64,000 nucleotides of DNA, taken from NCBI RefSeq assembly GCF_028463845.1, contig NZ_CP116805.1:3468001-3532000 (forward strand), written 5' to 3'. The number at the start of each line of letters is the position of its first letter. Within the stretch, counting starts at the first letter, position 1. The stretch comes from Gimibacter soli. GTDB lineage: Bacteria; Pseudomonadota; Alphaproteobacteria; Sphingomonadales; Kordiimonadaceae. The notes under the pieces are model-generated. The model worked only from the letters and a program-made list of their open reading frames with translations. It ran no database searches and had not been told where the DNA came from. The translations under genes and the position numbers were made by a program. Below are positions 19,102-28,350 of the stretch, one piece after another.

Positions 19102-20004
19102 TTATCGCAAGAAAAGGCGGCGTGAGGGCGGCGATTCATCAGGTAGCGGATGTATGATCGATGCCAGCAGTTCAAGGCTGTCGACCAGCCGCGGCCCCGG
19201 CCGGTTAAAGAGGCCGTTACCATCCACGATCCGGACCCTCGTGCCCGCACGCTCAAGCGCCGCGAGCGCTGTGGCCGTTTCACCAAGTTCTGCGTCAGCG
19301 CGGGTACGGGCGGGTTCGAACCCGCACATGGCAAGGATCAGATAGTCGGGCTTCAGAGCCGCCACCTCGTCCCAATCCGTGCGGCGGGACGGCGCGCCTG
19401 AAAGGCCGGACACATCCAGTCCGCCCGCCAGCGTGACAAGGTCGGCAATCCAGTGGCCACCCATGAAGGGCGGGTCCAGCCAATCAAGCAGCAGCACGCG
19501 CGGCCTGAGCGGATGGCGAACAACGCGGGAGACAACCTTGTCGATCCGGGCATTCAGCCTGAGGACAAGCTGTTCGCCGCGCTCGCGCACCCCGGCGGCG
19601 ACCGCCACGCCGTGGATGGTTTTCAGCACATCGGCAAGGGTGACGGGTTCAAGATTCACAAGGCGGGGCTGTGAGCTGATGGCGCCAAGGGCTGCCTCCA
19701 CATCCTCGCCAGACACAGCACACACATCGCACAGCGCCTGCGTGACGATCAGGTCCGGCTGCAGCTTTTCCAGAAGGTCGGTATCAAGTGCATAAAGGGC
19801 GGCGTTGCCCGCCAGATGCTCGCGCACGATCCGGTCGATCTCGGCCTGCGGGGCCACCTTGTCGACAATGCTTGAGGTCAGCACCGGCAGGTCTTCAACG
19901 CCTGCCGGATAGTCGCAGCAGTGCGACACGCCAACCAGATTATCCTTCAGCCCGAGGGCCGCGATGATTTCGGTGGCGCTGGCAAGGAGCGAGGCGATCC
20001 GCAT
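19102..20004 (-). CDS. btuF: Cobalamin-binding periplasmic/ABC substrate-binding protein, BtuF family
   Basis: A 300-residue class III (TroA/BtuF-like) helical-backbone binding protein. N-terminal MRIASLLASATEIIAALGL and GVSHCCDYP, then the mid-protein VTQALCDVCAVS and DWLDPPFMGGHWIAD, are typical of the BtuF-like subfamily found beside btuB. No clear signal peptide is visible, as is common for this subfamily. It lies 10 bases after the DUF6580 gene under the cobalamin riboswitch. No BtuC or BtuD gene is in the window, so how B12 crosses the inner membrane is open. Confidence 0.83.
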   Translation of the reverse strand: MRIASLLASATEIIAALGLKDNLVGVSHCCDYPAGVEDLPVLTSSIVDKVAPQAEIDRIVREHLAGNAALYALDTDLLEKLQPDLIVTQALCDVCAVSGEDVEAALGAISSQPRLVNLEPVTLADVLKTIHGVAVAAGVRERGEQLVLRLNARIDKVVSRVVRHPLRPRVLLLDWLDPPFMGGHWIADLVTLAGGLDVSGLSGAPSRRTDWDEVAALKPDYLILAMCGFEPARTRADAELGETATALAALERAGTRVRIVDGNGLFNRPGPRLVDSLELLASIIHPLPDESPPSRRLFLR

Positions 20005-20014
20005 GGCGCTCTCC

Positions 20015-20521
20015 TCAAACCGCGTGGCCGCCTTCGTCCCGTCGGTTTTCCTTCATCTGCGCCACCATGGCCTCCCCGCCAAACAGCAGGGTCGCATAGA
20101 CCGCATCCCCGGCGATTGACGCCAGCAGCATCGGCAAGCCGGCCACATAGCAGGCCATCAGGTCCGTGAAAGTCGGCGGATAGAAAGCGATCCAGTTGCC
20201 GATGTTGGAAATGAGATAGAAGGCGATGGCATTGACGAGCACGGCAGAGGCCACCGGCACCATGCCCCGCCGGGCGCGCAGCATCGCCCGCCCAATCAGG
20301 GGCCCGGCCAGAAAGCCGATGTAAACGGCCATCAGCACACGGGCGTCATAGAAGCCCGTGATGATATTGCCGACAAGAAGCGCGATGACCGGCAGTGCCA
20401 GCGCCTGCAGGAGCGGCATCCGTGCCCCGGCAAAAAGCCCGAAAGCACCGATCGGTGTGAAGTTCATCGGGTGCGGCAACAGCCGCGCCACCACTGCAAA
20501 CAGGATCAGGAACCGGGTCAT
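20015..20521 (-). CDS. DUF6580-like membrane protein in the cobalamin uptake operon
   Basis: A protein of 168 residues with about five hydrophobic segments. The N-terminal signature VARLLPHPMNFTPIGAFGLF resembles the DUF6580 family of putative transport proteins, often found with B12 genes. The overall look is like an ECF S-component: small, hydrophobic, no nucleotide-binding domain. It lies 17 bases after btuB and 10 before btuF, under one riboswitch. Its role in cobalamin passage over the inner membrane is inference from context. Family assignment is from memory of the N-terminal motif. Confidence 0.62.
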   Translation of the reverse strand: MTRFLILFAVVARLLPHPMNFTPIGAFGLFAGARMPLLQALALPVIALLVGNIITGFYDARVLMAVYIGFLAGPLIGRAMLRARRGMVPVASAVLVNAIAFYLISNIGNWIAFYPPTFTDLMACYVAGLPMLLASIAGDAVYATLLFGGEAMVAQMKENRRDEGGHAV

Positions 20522-20538
20522 CGCGCTTCTCCCTTCGC

Positions 20539-22443
20539 TTAAAGGGCGATGCGGAGGCCAGCGTAAGCCGCAGCCCCCGGCGTCGCGAAGCCAACGATAT
20601 TCTCGTACTGCTCGTCGAACGCATTCTCGACCCGCGCCGTGATGCTGACATGGTCGTTGATGCGGTAGGCGCCGGTTACCCGGGCCAGCACATAGGACTT
20701 CAGCGTCAGAGTTTCAGAGGCGAGCGGCCACGGCGGGAAGAAGGTATCAAGCGCTTCGCCCGTGTAGGCCGCACTCGCCGTCAGGGTCAGGGCGCTGGTT
20801 GCTTCCCAGGTCGCGACGATGCTGCCGCTATGCTTCGGGCGGCGCAGTTCGCGCTTGTAACCATCCGCACCATCGGGCTCTTTCGCATTCACAAAGGCAT
20901 AGCTCGCCGACAGGCTGAAGCCATCCACCGGGCGCGCGTCGGCGGTCAACTCAAAGCCATCCCGCTTTGATTTGCCGTCCACATTGCCGGCGGTATAAAG
21001 CCCGCTTGCGGGGTCGAACACGAAGCCGTTGATTTCGTCCTTCAGGCGGGTGCGATAGACGGCGGCACCAAGCGTCAGTTTCTCGGGCAGCACATCATAG
21101 GAACCGCCAACCTCGACCGAAACACTGCGTTCTGGCGTCAGGTCCGGGTTGCCGACAAACTGGTCGGAATAGAAGCCGAAACGTTCCACAAAGGTCGGAG
21201 CCTTCTGGGCGCGGGCCGCACTCGCATAAACCTTGCCGCGACCGTCCATCAGGTCCTGCGACAGGGCGAAGCGCCAGCTGGTGAAATTCTTGAAGTCGCT
21301 GTTGTCATCATGGCGGACGCTGGCATTGAGCGTCAGGCCCTCCAGAACATCACCCTGATAGGCGGCCACAAAGCCCGTTACATCCATCGACCGTTTCTGG
21401 TTCGGATCACCCCACGGCTGGGCGATGCCTTCCTGCGTGAAATCGGTGTTTTCATGATCAACGGCGAGCGTCAGCGTGTGGCCTTCGCTGAGCGTGAAGG
21501 CGGCATCGGCATAAAGGCCGAGGCGCTGGGCGCTCGTGGCGCCGTCTGCCGCTTCACCCACATAATTGTCGATGGATGTATCAAGGAAAGTGACCCGCAG
21601 GCCCTGCTGCCAGCGGCCATCCAGAAGGCTCATGCGCGCGGCAGCACCCAGCGTGGTGGAGTGATTTTCCGTGCGGTTGTCGCTATCCGCCGGCAGGCCG
21701 GTCGCGAAATCGGTGCCGTCGAACTCGCTTTCAGCGTCGGTGTGGCGCATCGTCAGGTCCAGCCGGAAATCCTCGCTTGGGGTCACGCCGATAGCGCCCG
21801 AAACGGTGAGGTTTTCGTAACCGTCATCCTCGTCACCCGTGCGGGAAACATTGGTGCCGTCCGATTTGCCGTAGCCGACAGCAAGGCGGCTCGTGAAGGT
21901 TTCGCTGCCGGTGCCCACGGCGCCGTACAGGCGTTTCGTATCAAACGCGCCATATTCGCCGCCCACGTGGCCTTGCACGCCTTCCTCGGCGCGTTTGGTG
22001 ATGATGTTGATCACCCCGGCAACGGCATCCGAACCCCAGACGGCAGAGAGGGGCGCGCGCGCCACTTCGATCCGTTCGATATCAAGGCCGGTCAGGTGTT
22101 CGAACTGGACTTCATCGCCAGCAGCGGGATCGTTGAGTTCCACGCCGTCCACCAGCACCAGAAGCTGGTTGGCTTCGGCGCCGCGCAGACGAAGCTGCGT
22201 CTGCCCGCCGACAGAACCGGCGGTGGCGGCTGCCATGCCCGGCACTTCGGCCAGCACATCGGCAAGGCGGTAGACCTGCCGGTTTTCAAGCGCGGTGCCT
22301 TCGATCACACTGAGGCTGACACCGGCGCGGGCGAGATCACCCGTGCGGGCGGCGGTCACTTCGATGGTTTCCACCTCGCCGGACGCGATGGCGGCGGGGG
22401 TGAGAAGGGTGGAAAGAAGCAGGAAAGAGGTCAGTTTCGTCAT
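20539..22443 (-). CDS. btuB: TonB-dependent vitamin B12 outer-membrane receptor BtuB
   Basis: A 634-residue TonB-dependent receptor: signal peptide (residues 1-21), TonB box region VETIEVTAART, plug domain with RLADVLAEVPGM, QLRLRGAEANQLLVLVDGVE and IERIEVARAPLSAVWGSDAV, then a 22-strand-type barrel ending in an aromatic-poor ...YAGLRIAL. Size and plug motifs match BtuB. The ATG at 22443 lies just after the cobalamin riboswitch, so expression should drop when B12 is plentiful. DUF6580 and btuF follow closely. Confidence 0.92.
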   Translation of the reverse strand: MTKLTSFLLLSTLLTPAAIASGEVETIEVTAARTGDLARAGVSLSVIEGTALENRQVYRLADVLAEVPGMAAATAGSVGGQTQLRLRGAEANQLLVLVDGVELNDPAAGDEVQFEHLTGLDIERIEVARAPLSAVWGSDAVAGVINIITKRAEEGVQGHVGGEYGAFDTKRLYGAVGTGSETFTSRLAVGYGKSDGTNVSRTGDEDDGYENLTVSGAIGVTPSEDFRLDLTMRHTDAESEFDGTDFATGLPADSDNRTENHSTTLGAAARMSLLDGRWQQGLRVTFLDTSIDNYVGEAADGATSAQRLGLYADAAFTLSEGHTLTLAVDHENTDFTQEGIAQPWGDPNQKRSMDVTGFVAAYQGDVLEGLTLNASVRHDDNSDFKNFTSWRFALSQDLMDGRGKVYASAARAQKAPTFVERFGFYSDQFVGNPDLTPERSVSVEVGGSYDVLPEKLTLGAAVYRTRLKDEINGFVFDPASGLYTAGNVDGKSKRDGFELTADARPVDGFSLSASYAFVNAKEPDGADGYKRELRRPKHSGSIVATWEATSALTLTASAAYTGEALDTFFPPWPLASETLTLKSYVLARVTGAYRINDHVSITARVENAFDEQYENIVGFATPGAAAYAGLRIAL

Positions 22444-22599
22444 CGTCAAATAGCCTTGTTCCCGGCGAATGCAGCCGGATGGACCCAAAGCCGTGGCGGA
22501 AAAGACTGGCGCTGATGACGAAGCAAAGGTCGTCTCGGCGGGCCCGACGCACACGGCAACACACAAAGTGTCGCCGGTACGGATACCCGCTCCCTTGGA

Positions 22600-22795
22600 C
22601 TGACCCGGTCCCGGGATCGACGACGTGACGGCAGGCTTCCTGACTATGCGGGTCTCGGCTTCGGTCCGCCTTCCCGGTTTGCACCAGTGGCATTTCGGAC
22701 CATCGCTCGCCGCTTACAGTTGCGGGTACAGTCGGGGATTTCCACCCCGTTTCCTTTTATCCCCTCTCCCGAGGGGCACCGTCACGCATTGGTAT
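22600..22795 (-). ncRNA. Cobalamin (AdoCbl) riboswitch
   Basis: On the minus strand the leader carries the B12 box AGTCAGGAAGCCTGCC (22630-22645). Upstream are GGTGGAAATCCCCGACTG, ACCCGCAACTGTAAGCGG and a GCCACTGG element, followed by AAACCGGGAAGGC. These are the conserved core blocks of the cobalamin riboswitch in the right order. It precedes btuB by about 150 bases. The downstream segment (about 22450-22600) has several self-complementary GC-rich stretches that could form the expression platform. Boundaries are approximate. Confidence 0.95.
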
Positions 22796-22799
22796 AGGG

Positions 22800-22913
22800 G
22801 GGAATATGGGCGGGGGCAAGTGATAGGTTCTTCCATCCTGCGAGAAACAAATCTCACCAAGACTAAATATTTTAGAATTATAAAAATAATATTATGTATT
22901 GAAATTTTTTAAT
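22800..22913. other. AT-rich leader between riboswitch and orphan gene
   Basis: After 22840 the composition changes sharply from GC-rich to AT-rich, with runs of A and T through 22910. No gene is visible. It probably carries the riboswitch promoter on the minus strand, and it marks the edge of the AT-rich islet that continues through the next gene. Confidence 0.5.
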
Positions 22914-23597
22914 TTATGACGCCATCACCAATACTCCAGAAATAATTACAGAAACAATACCCACTAAATTTGGAATCCAATAATCGATTGCTGCACTAAT
23001 TTTATTTCCAAAAGTTTTTTCCAAAGACGCCTTAGTTCCATCAACTCCAAAAATATCCTGTAACTGTCCAGTAACATGATTATGAGTTACAGAAAGCCAG
23101 AATGACGATAAAGAGAAACCAAAATAAAAAAACGTTGCCGGTAGAGCATAGGCGCCAAACTGCATTACAAGTTGACCCTCTTGCTTCTGTGTAGAAAAAT
23201 TTGCAGCTAAAACGGTGATAAATATTATAAGAATGTTTCTTTTGTTAACATTCAATCTCGCCCTTAGCTCTCCAGAAAAATGTGTCGCCAAATCTACGTT
23301 TTTAATTTTTGGAACAGCAGATCGTTTCCTAACTTCTGTAGGAATAAAAAGAGCTAACGTGCAAAAAACAAAAATCACAAATGCTATATAGACCTTCTCC
23401 GTACCCGATGAACTACCCGAACTAATCCTCTCTACGGGGTCGAATACATCACCAATGGATAAGGATATAGTACGCACGCATAAAACTATGAAAGAAATAG
23501 TAAACATCAAAATCATGGACAACAGGCGTCCTCTAGCCCTATCCATGTCTATTTTAGAAACATTATTGTCAGGGTGTGATTTCCCAATCTCTGGCAT
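22914..23597 (-). CDS. Orphan AT-rich membrane protein of unknown function
   Basis: About 227 residues from ATG 23597 (MPEIGKSHPD), which has AAGAAGAACG upstream; a longer frame runs to 23669. Some five hydrophobic segments are visible: LLSMILMFTISFIVLCVRTI, VYIAFVIFVFCTLALFI, NILIIFITVLAANF, AYALPATFFYFGFSLSSFWL and the C-terminal IPNLVGIVSVIISGVLVMAS. A positively charged linker (TEVRKRSAVPKIKNVD) lies between the second and third. I recognise no family. Codon use is strikingly AT-rich compared with every neighbour, which points to horizontal acquisition. No transposase, integrase or tRNA flanks it. It is in the same direction as korB but 144 bases after its stop. Confidence 0.7.
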   Translation of the reverse strand: MPEIGKSHPDNNVSKIDMDRARGRLLSMILMFTISFIVLCVRTISLSIGDVFDPVERISSGSSSGTEKVYIAFVIFVFCTLALFIPTEVRKRSAVPKIKNVDLATHFSGELRARLNVNKRNILIIFITVLAANFSTQKQEGQLVMQFGAYALPATFFYFGFSLSSFWLSVTHNHVTGQLQDIFGVDGTKASLEKTFGNKISAAIDYWIPNLVGIVSVIISGVLVMAS

Positions 23598-23741
23598 CAA
23601 TCGTTCTTCTTTGTAAACAGAGGCCCATCTACAGAATTTCTGCAGGGTGGTATCCGAATGACGATACACAAATCACCAACGTGCTGACCGGAAGGCGGCC
23701 AGAGATAGGCTCAATTGCTTATGCAATGAAGCCGTGTTGTC

Positions 23742-24770
23742 CTACTCCACCACCCAGGTCTCGCCCGCTTTCATGATGTCCTGCAAGGACCGGCGGCCTT
23801 TGGCGCTCGCGACGCGGCCGAGGACGGCTTCGGTGTAGGTTTCACCGCGCGGGGCAGCGTAAAGCACACCCATGGCGACCGGCTCGCCGTCCTTGTGGCC
23901 AAGGCGGGCGACCATCTGGGCGAGTGGCAGGCTGGTTTCGTCATGCACCTGGATATGCTCAAGGTCGACACCGTTTCCAAGCGTGACAACCTCAAGGCTG
24001 AAGGTCGCCGGGTTGAAGCGGATGCCCTTCTCGTTGTCCTTGCCAAAGAGCATCGGCTTGCCGTGCTCCAGATGCAGCTGATTGTCGGCTGCCGAGGCCT
24101 TGTCGGTCACCTTCGCCCAGACATCATCGTTATAAACGATGCAGTTCTGCAGGATTTCGACGAACGCCGTGCCCTTGAACTGGTGGGCGCGGGTGAAGAC
24201 GATGGGCATATGCTTCTGTGCGGTGTCCACCGTGCGGGCCACGAAGGGCGCGTTGGCGCCGAGCGCGAAACTGATCGGGTCAAGCGACGGGTCGATCGAG
24301 CCATCGGGGGTAGAGGGCGACCGGGTGCCGATATCCGAGGTCGGGCTATATTGCCCCTTGGTGAGGCCGTAAATCTTGTTGTTAAAGAGCAGTATCTTCA
24401 GGTCAACGTTGCGGCGCAGGGCATGCATCAGATGGTTGCCGCCGATCGAAAGCCCGTCGCCGTCCCCCGTGACGACCCAGACATCGAGGTCGTTATTGGC
24501 GAGCTTCAGCCCCGTCGCAATCGCCGGCGCGCGACCGTGGATCGTGTGGAAGCCGTAGGTATTCATATAATAGGGGAAGCGGCTGGAGCAGCCGATCCCT
24601 GAGACAAACACGGTGTTTTCGCGCGTCACGCCGAGGTCCGGCAGGGTGCGCTGCATGCATTTCAGGATCGCATAGTCCCCGCAGCCGGGGCACCAGCGCA
24701 CTTCCTGATCGGTTGCGAAATCGGCAGGCTTCAGCGGTTCATTCATCTTGGCGGCGCTCATGTCGTTCAT
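23742..24770 (-). CDS. korB: 2-oxoglutarate:ferredoxin oxidoreductase beta subunit (KorB)
   Basis: A 342-residue thiamine-diphosphate subunit of a CoA-acylating 2-oxoacid:ferredoxin oxidoreductase. WCPGCGDYAILKCM and GIGCSSRFPYY hold the 4Fe-4S cysteines, GRAPAIATGLK follows, and GDGDGLSIGGNHL plus NNKIYGLTKGQYSPTS form the ThDP/Mg site. The length is that of the two-subunit KorAB type. ATG 24770 has GAAGGAG upstream and starts 16 bases after korA. It would convert 2-oxoglutarate to succinyl-CoA with reduction of ferredoxin. Pyruvate as substrate is less likely but not excluded. Confidence 0.92.
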   Translation of the reverse strand: MNDMSAAKMNEPLKPADFATDQEVRWCPGCGDYAILKCMQRTLPDLGVTRENTVFVSGIGCSSRFPYYMNTYGFHTIHGRAPAIATGLKLANNDLDVWVVTGDGDGLSIGGNHLMHALRRNVDLKILLFNNKIYGLTKGQYSPTSDIGTRSPSTPDGSIDPSLDPISFALGANAPFVARTVDTAQKHMPIVFTRAHQFKGTAFVEILQNCIVYNDDVWAKVTDKASAADNQLHLEHGKPMLFGKDNEKGIRFNPATFSLEVVTLGNGVDLEHIQVHDETSLPLAQMVARLGHKDGEPVAMGVLYAAPRGETYTEAVLGRVASAKGRRSLQDIMKAGETWVVE

Positions 24771-24786
24771 GGCTTCGCTCCTTCGA

Positions 24787-26634
24787 TTATGCGCCGAGCA
24801 TGGCGCGAATGCCATCCAGGATTTCGGCAATCTTGAACGGCTGGCCGGATACCTTGGTGAAGGGCTTTGCGTCGACGAGATAGGTGTCGCGCAGCACCGT
24901 CTTCAGCTGGCCATGGTTCATTTCCGGCACCATGATCTGTTTGAACCCCTTCATCAGGTCTCCGAGGTTCGCCGGGAAGGGATTGAGATAGCGGATATGG
25001 GCGTGGGAAACCTTCAACCCCTCGGCCCGCGCACACCGCACGGCTTCCGAAATCGGACCATAGGTGGAGCCCCAGCCGACAATCAGCAGGTCACCCGTTT
25101 CCTCGCCCTGATCCACAGTCTGCGCCGGAATGTCATTGGCGATCCCGGCGATCTTGTTGGCGCGGGTGTCGGTCATCTTCTGATGGTTGGCGGGATCATA
25201 GGAGATATGCCCCGTCGCGAAGCTTTTCTCGATGCCGCCGATCCGGTGTTCGCAGCCCGGCGTGCCGGGGATCGCCCAGTTGCGGGCAAGGGTCGTCTCG
25301 TCCCGCTTGAAGGGATTGAAGCCCGCCTCGCCCGGCTCGGTCACGAATTGCACCTTGAAGGGCGCATAAGTGGAAAGATCGGGAATTTTCCAAGGCTCGG
25401 CGGCGTTTGCGATGAAGCCGTCCGTCAGCAGCATCACGGGGGTCATATATTTCACCGCCAGCCGGCAGGCCTCGATGGCGGCATCGAAACAGTCACCGGG
25501 CGACGAAGTGGCAATCACCGGCACGGGTGCGTCCCCGTTGCGGCCATAGACGGCCTGATACAGGTCGGACTGTTCGGTTTTGGTCGGCAGGCCTGTCGAG
25601 GGCCCGCCCCGCTGGCTGTTGATGATGAGAAGCGGCAGCTCGGTCGAGATGGCAAGCCCGATGGCTTCCCCTTTGAGCGCGATGCCGGGGCCGGACGATG
25701 ACGTGACGCCGAGCGCCCCGCCATAGGAGGCGCCGAGGGCCGCGCACACCGCCGCGATCTCGTCTTCCGCCTGGAAGGTGACAACCCCCAGTTCCTTGAG
25801 CCCCGAAAGCGTGTGCAACACCGGCGAGGCCGGGGTGATGGGGTAGGAGCCGAACATGACATTCAGCCCGGCAAGTTCCGCCCCCGCGACAATGCCCCAC
25901 GAAATCGCCTGGCTGCCGGTGACGGTGCGATAAAGGCCGGGTTCGGACTTGACCGCATCGATCTGGTAACGCTTCAGGGTGGCCGAAAGCTCGGCCGTTT
26001 CTCCAAAAGCGTGGCCGGCGTTGAGCGCGGCAATGTTGGCGTCGGCGAGCGTCGGCGCCTTCGAGAATTTCTTCTGCAGCCAGTTTGTCACCGGCTCGCG
26101 CTTGCGGCTGAACATCCAGAGCATCAGGCCGAGCGTCCACATATTCTTGCAGCGCAGGGCTTCCTTGTTGCCAAGGCCGAAATCCTTCACGGCTTCAAGG
26201 GTGAGCTTCGAGATATCGATCTCGATCAGCTGGTAATCTTTCAGGGAGCCCGCCTCGATCGGGTCGGCCTCGTAGCCGGCCTTTTGCAGGTTGCGCGGAT
26301 TGAAGGTGCCGGTATCCACCACCAGCACGCCGCCCGAGCGCAAGTCGCCAAGATTGGTCTTCAGGGCTGCGGGGTTCATGGCCACCAGCACATCGGGGCG
26401 GTCGCCCACCGTCATGATCGCCTTGGCACCGAAATTGATCTGGAAAGCAGACACGCCGAAAGTGGTGCCAACGGGCGCCCTGATCTCGGCGGGGAAGTCG
26501 GGGAAGGTCGCAAGGTCGTTCCCCGAGAGGGCAGTCGTGGCGGTGAAACGGCCGCCCGTCAACTGCATGCCGTCACCACTATCACCTGCGAAGCGAACCA
26601 CGGCGGATTCTAGATGCTGGGTCTCTGCACTCAT
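24787..26634 (-). CDS. korA: 2-oxoglutarate:ferredoxin oxidoreductase alpha subunit (KorA, gamma-alpha fusion)
   Basis: A 615-residue fusion of the gamma domain (N-terminal about 190 residues, beginning VVRFAGDSGDGMQLTGGRF) and the alpha domain (from about 215, with SYPITPASPVLHTLSG, FQAEDEIAAVCAALGASYGG and TSSSGPGIALKGE). The C-terminal transketolase-C-like part has GWGSTYGPISEAV and HIRYLNPFP. This fusion is normal for aerobic KorAB. It precedes korB by 16 bases; together they make the ferredoxin-linked bypass of 2-oxoglutarate dehydrogenase. Confidence 0.93.
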   Translation of the reverse strand: MSAETQHLESAVVRFAGDSGDGMQLTGGRFTATTALSGNDLATFPDFPAEIRAPVGTTFGVSAFQINFGAKAIMTVGDRPDVLVAMNPAALKTNLGDLRSGGVLVVDTGTFNPRNLQKAGYEADPIEAGSLKDYQLIEIDISKLTLEAVKDFGLGNKEALRCKNMWTLGLMLWMFSRKREPVTNWLQKKFSKAPTLADANIAALNAGHAFGETAELSATLKRYQIDAVKSEPGLYRTVTGSQAISWGIVAGAELAGLNVMFGSYPITPASPVLHTLSGLKELGVVTFQAEDEIAAVCAALGASYGGALGVTSSSGPGIALKGEAIGLAISTELPLLIINSQRGGPSTGLPTKTEQSDLYQAVYGRNGDAPVPVIATSSPGDCFDAAIEACRLAVKYMTPVMLLTDGFIANAAEPWKIPDLSTYAPFKVQFVTEPGEAGFNPFKRDETTLARNWAIPGTPGCEHRIGGIEKSFATGHISYDPANHQKMTDTRANKIAGIANDIPAQTVDQGEETGDLLIVGWGSTYGPISEAVRCARAEGLKVSHAHIRYLNPFPANLGDLMKGFKQIMVPEMNHGQLKTVLRDTYLVDAKPFTKVSGQPFKIAEILDGIRAMLGA

Positions 26635-26799
26635 ATGGATCGTCCTTGTTTTTTACTACGGCACAAATACTAAAGCCGGGCCCCTCCCTTCCGTCGTACC
26701 TTGAATATGGTTAAAAGGCGACGGAGAAAAACTAATACCATTCGCCATATGCGCTTGTCGCGGGCGATATTGCCGCACCCCCATGCTGCGGCAACCGGC

Positions 26800-28158
26800 T
26801 TAATTGCTGCGCGGCGTACGCATCAGGACAAATTCTTCCGCTGCCGACGGATGCACCGCCACGGTGCGGTCGAAATCGGCCTTGGTGAGGCCGGCCTTCA
26901 CCGCAATCCCGATGCCCTGAATGATTTCTGCCGCGTCCGCGCCGATCATATGGGCGCCCAGCACCTTGTCGGTTTTTTTGTCCACAACAAGCTTCATGAA
27001 AGCGCGTTCGCTGCCGCCGGCGAGCGTCTGTTTCATCGGGCGGAAGTCGGAAACATAGACTGCAACATCATGGCCCTTTGCTGCCGCGTCTTCTTCCGAC
27101 AGGCCGACGGTGCCGATGGGCGGCTGCGAGAAGACGGCGGTCGGCACCGCGTCATGCTCGGGCGCCGTCGGCGCATTCCCATAAAGCGTCAGCGCGAAGG
27201 CATGACCTTCCTTGATCGCAACGGGCGTCAGCGCAATCCGGTTCGTCACATCCCCCACCGCATAAATAGCGGGGTTGGTGGTGCGACCATATTTGTCGAC
27301 AATCACACCGCCTGCATCGTCAAGCGCTACACCCGCTTTCCTGAGGCCCAGATTATCCGTGTGCGGCTTGCGGCCGGTTGCGAACATCACAGCGCCCGCA
27401 TCAAGGGTGGAGCCATCCGTCAGCGTCAGGCGCACGCCGGTGGCGGTTTTCTCGATGGCGGTGACATTGGTATTCAGGCGGAGGTCGATCCCCTTGCCGG
27501 TCATTTCAGTGGCAAGGCGGCTGCGGATGTCGCCGTCGAACCCGCGCAGGATCTGGTCGCCGCGATAGAGCTGCGTGACCTTGGCGCCCATGCCATTGAA
27601 GATGCCGGCGAACTCGACCGCGATATAGCCGCCGCCCACGACCACTACATGGTCCGGCAGGTCCGGCAGGTGGAAAGCCTCGTTCGAGGTGATGGCATGC
27701 TCGGCGCCCGGGATATCCGGCTTGGTCGGGGTGCCGCCGGTGGCAATGAGGATCGTCTTGGCGGTGACCACCTTGTCACCCAGCGTCACTTCATGCGGGC
27801 CGGTGATGACCGCGCGGCCCATCATGATCTCCACCTTCGCATTGTTCAGCGTGTTGATATAGGCGCCGTTCAGCCGGTCGATCTCTTTGTCCTTGGCCTT
27901 GATGAAAGCCGGCCAGTCGAAGCTTGTTTCACCGACCGTCCAGCCGAAGCCCTTGGCCATTTCGAACTCTTCCGCGAAGTGCGAGGCATAGACCATCAGC
28001 TTCTTCGGCACGCAGCCGCGGATGACGCAGGTGCCGCCAACGCGATATTCCTCGGCCACCGCCACGCGGGCGCCAAAGCCCGAAGCGATCCGTGCAGCCC
28101 GCACGCCGCCCGAGCCCGCACCGATGACGAAAAGGTCGTAATCAAAACTGTCGGCCAT
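26800..28158 (-). CDS. gor: Glutathione-disulfide reductase
   Basis: A 452-residue FAD/NADPH disulfide reductase. It has the N-terminal FAD motif GAGSGGVRAARIA, redox pair GGTCVIRGCVPKK (C44, C49), a second dinucleotide fold with VVGGGYIAVEFAGIF, ATGRKPHTDNLGL, and the C-terminal catalytic HPSAAEE. The CVIRGCVPKK variant and length indicate glutathione reductase rather than lipoamide dehydrogenase or mercuric reductase. It recycles GSSG in the cytoplasm. It stands alone between korA and the divergent peptidase. Confidence 0.93.
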   Translation of the reverse strand: MADSFDYDLFVIGAGSGGVRAARIASGFGARVAVAEEYRVGGTCVIRGCVPKKLMVYASHFAEEFEMAKGFGWTVGETSFDWPAFIKAKDKEIDRLNGAYINTLNNAKVEIMMGRAVITGPHEVTLGDKVVTAKTILIATGGTPTKPDIPGAEHAITSNEAFHLPDLPDHVVVVGGGYIAVEFAGIFNGMGAKVTQLYRGDQILRGFDGDIRSRLATEMTGKGIDLRLNTNVTAIEKTATGVRLTLTDGSTLDAGAVMFATGRKPHTDNLGLRKAGVALDDAGGVIVDKYGRTTNPAIYAVGDVTNRIALTPVAIKEGHAFALTLYGNAPTAPEHDAVPTAVFSQPPIGTVGLSEEDAAAKGHDVAVYVSDFRPMKQTLAGGSERAFMKLVVDKKTDKVLGAHMIGADAAEIIQGIGIAVKAGLTKADFDRTVAVHPSAAEEFVLMRTPRSN

Positions 28159-28350
28159 GTCTCATATCCTTCTCAAATCCGGCTTCAGCCTATACGGCAG
28201 CACGCCCCTTTTGCAAACGCACGGGCGTTCACGAACCGGCGAGGCACCCGGATATACCCGATACGTTATGGCAGCTGCGGCATTTGCGCCTTGTTAGCAT
28301 GGCTAACTGTTCCTAATGTGACGCCAGTTCAGGAATTTGGAGATACGGGA

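Noticed and set aside
19310-19325. GCGGGTTCGAACCCGC, which looks like a tRNA T-arm
   Set aside because: It lies inside the btuF coding frame, and no acceptor, D-arm or anticodon arm can be drawn around it.
26770-26794. TTGCCGCA/TGCGGCAA hairpin after gor as a terminator
   Set aside because: No U-run follows in the gor direction.
26701-28350. A 550-codon extension upstream of the M20 peptidase
   Set aside because: It is antisense to gor, has no signal peptide in the right place, and the ATG at 28351 has a good ribosome site and hydrophobic N-terminus.
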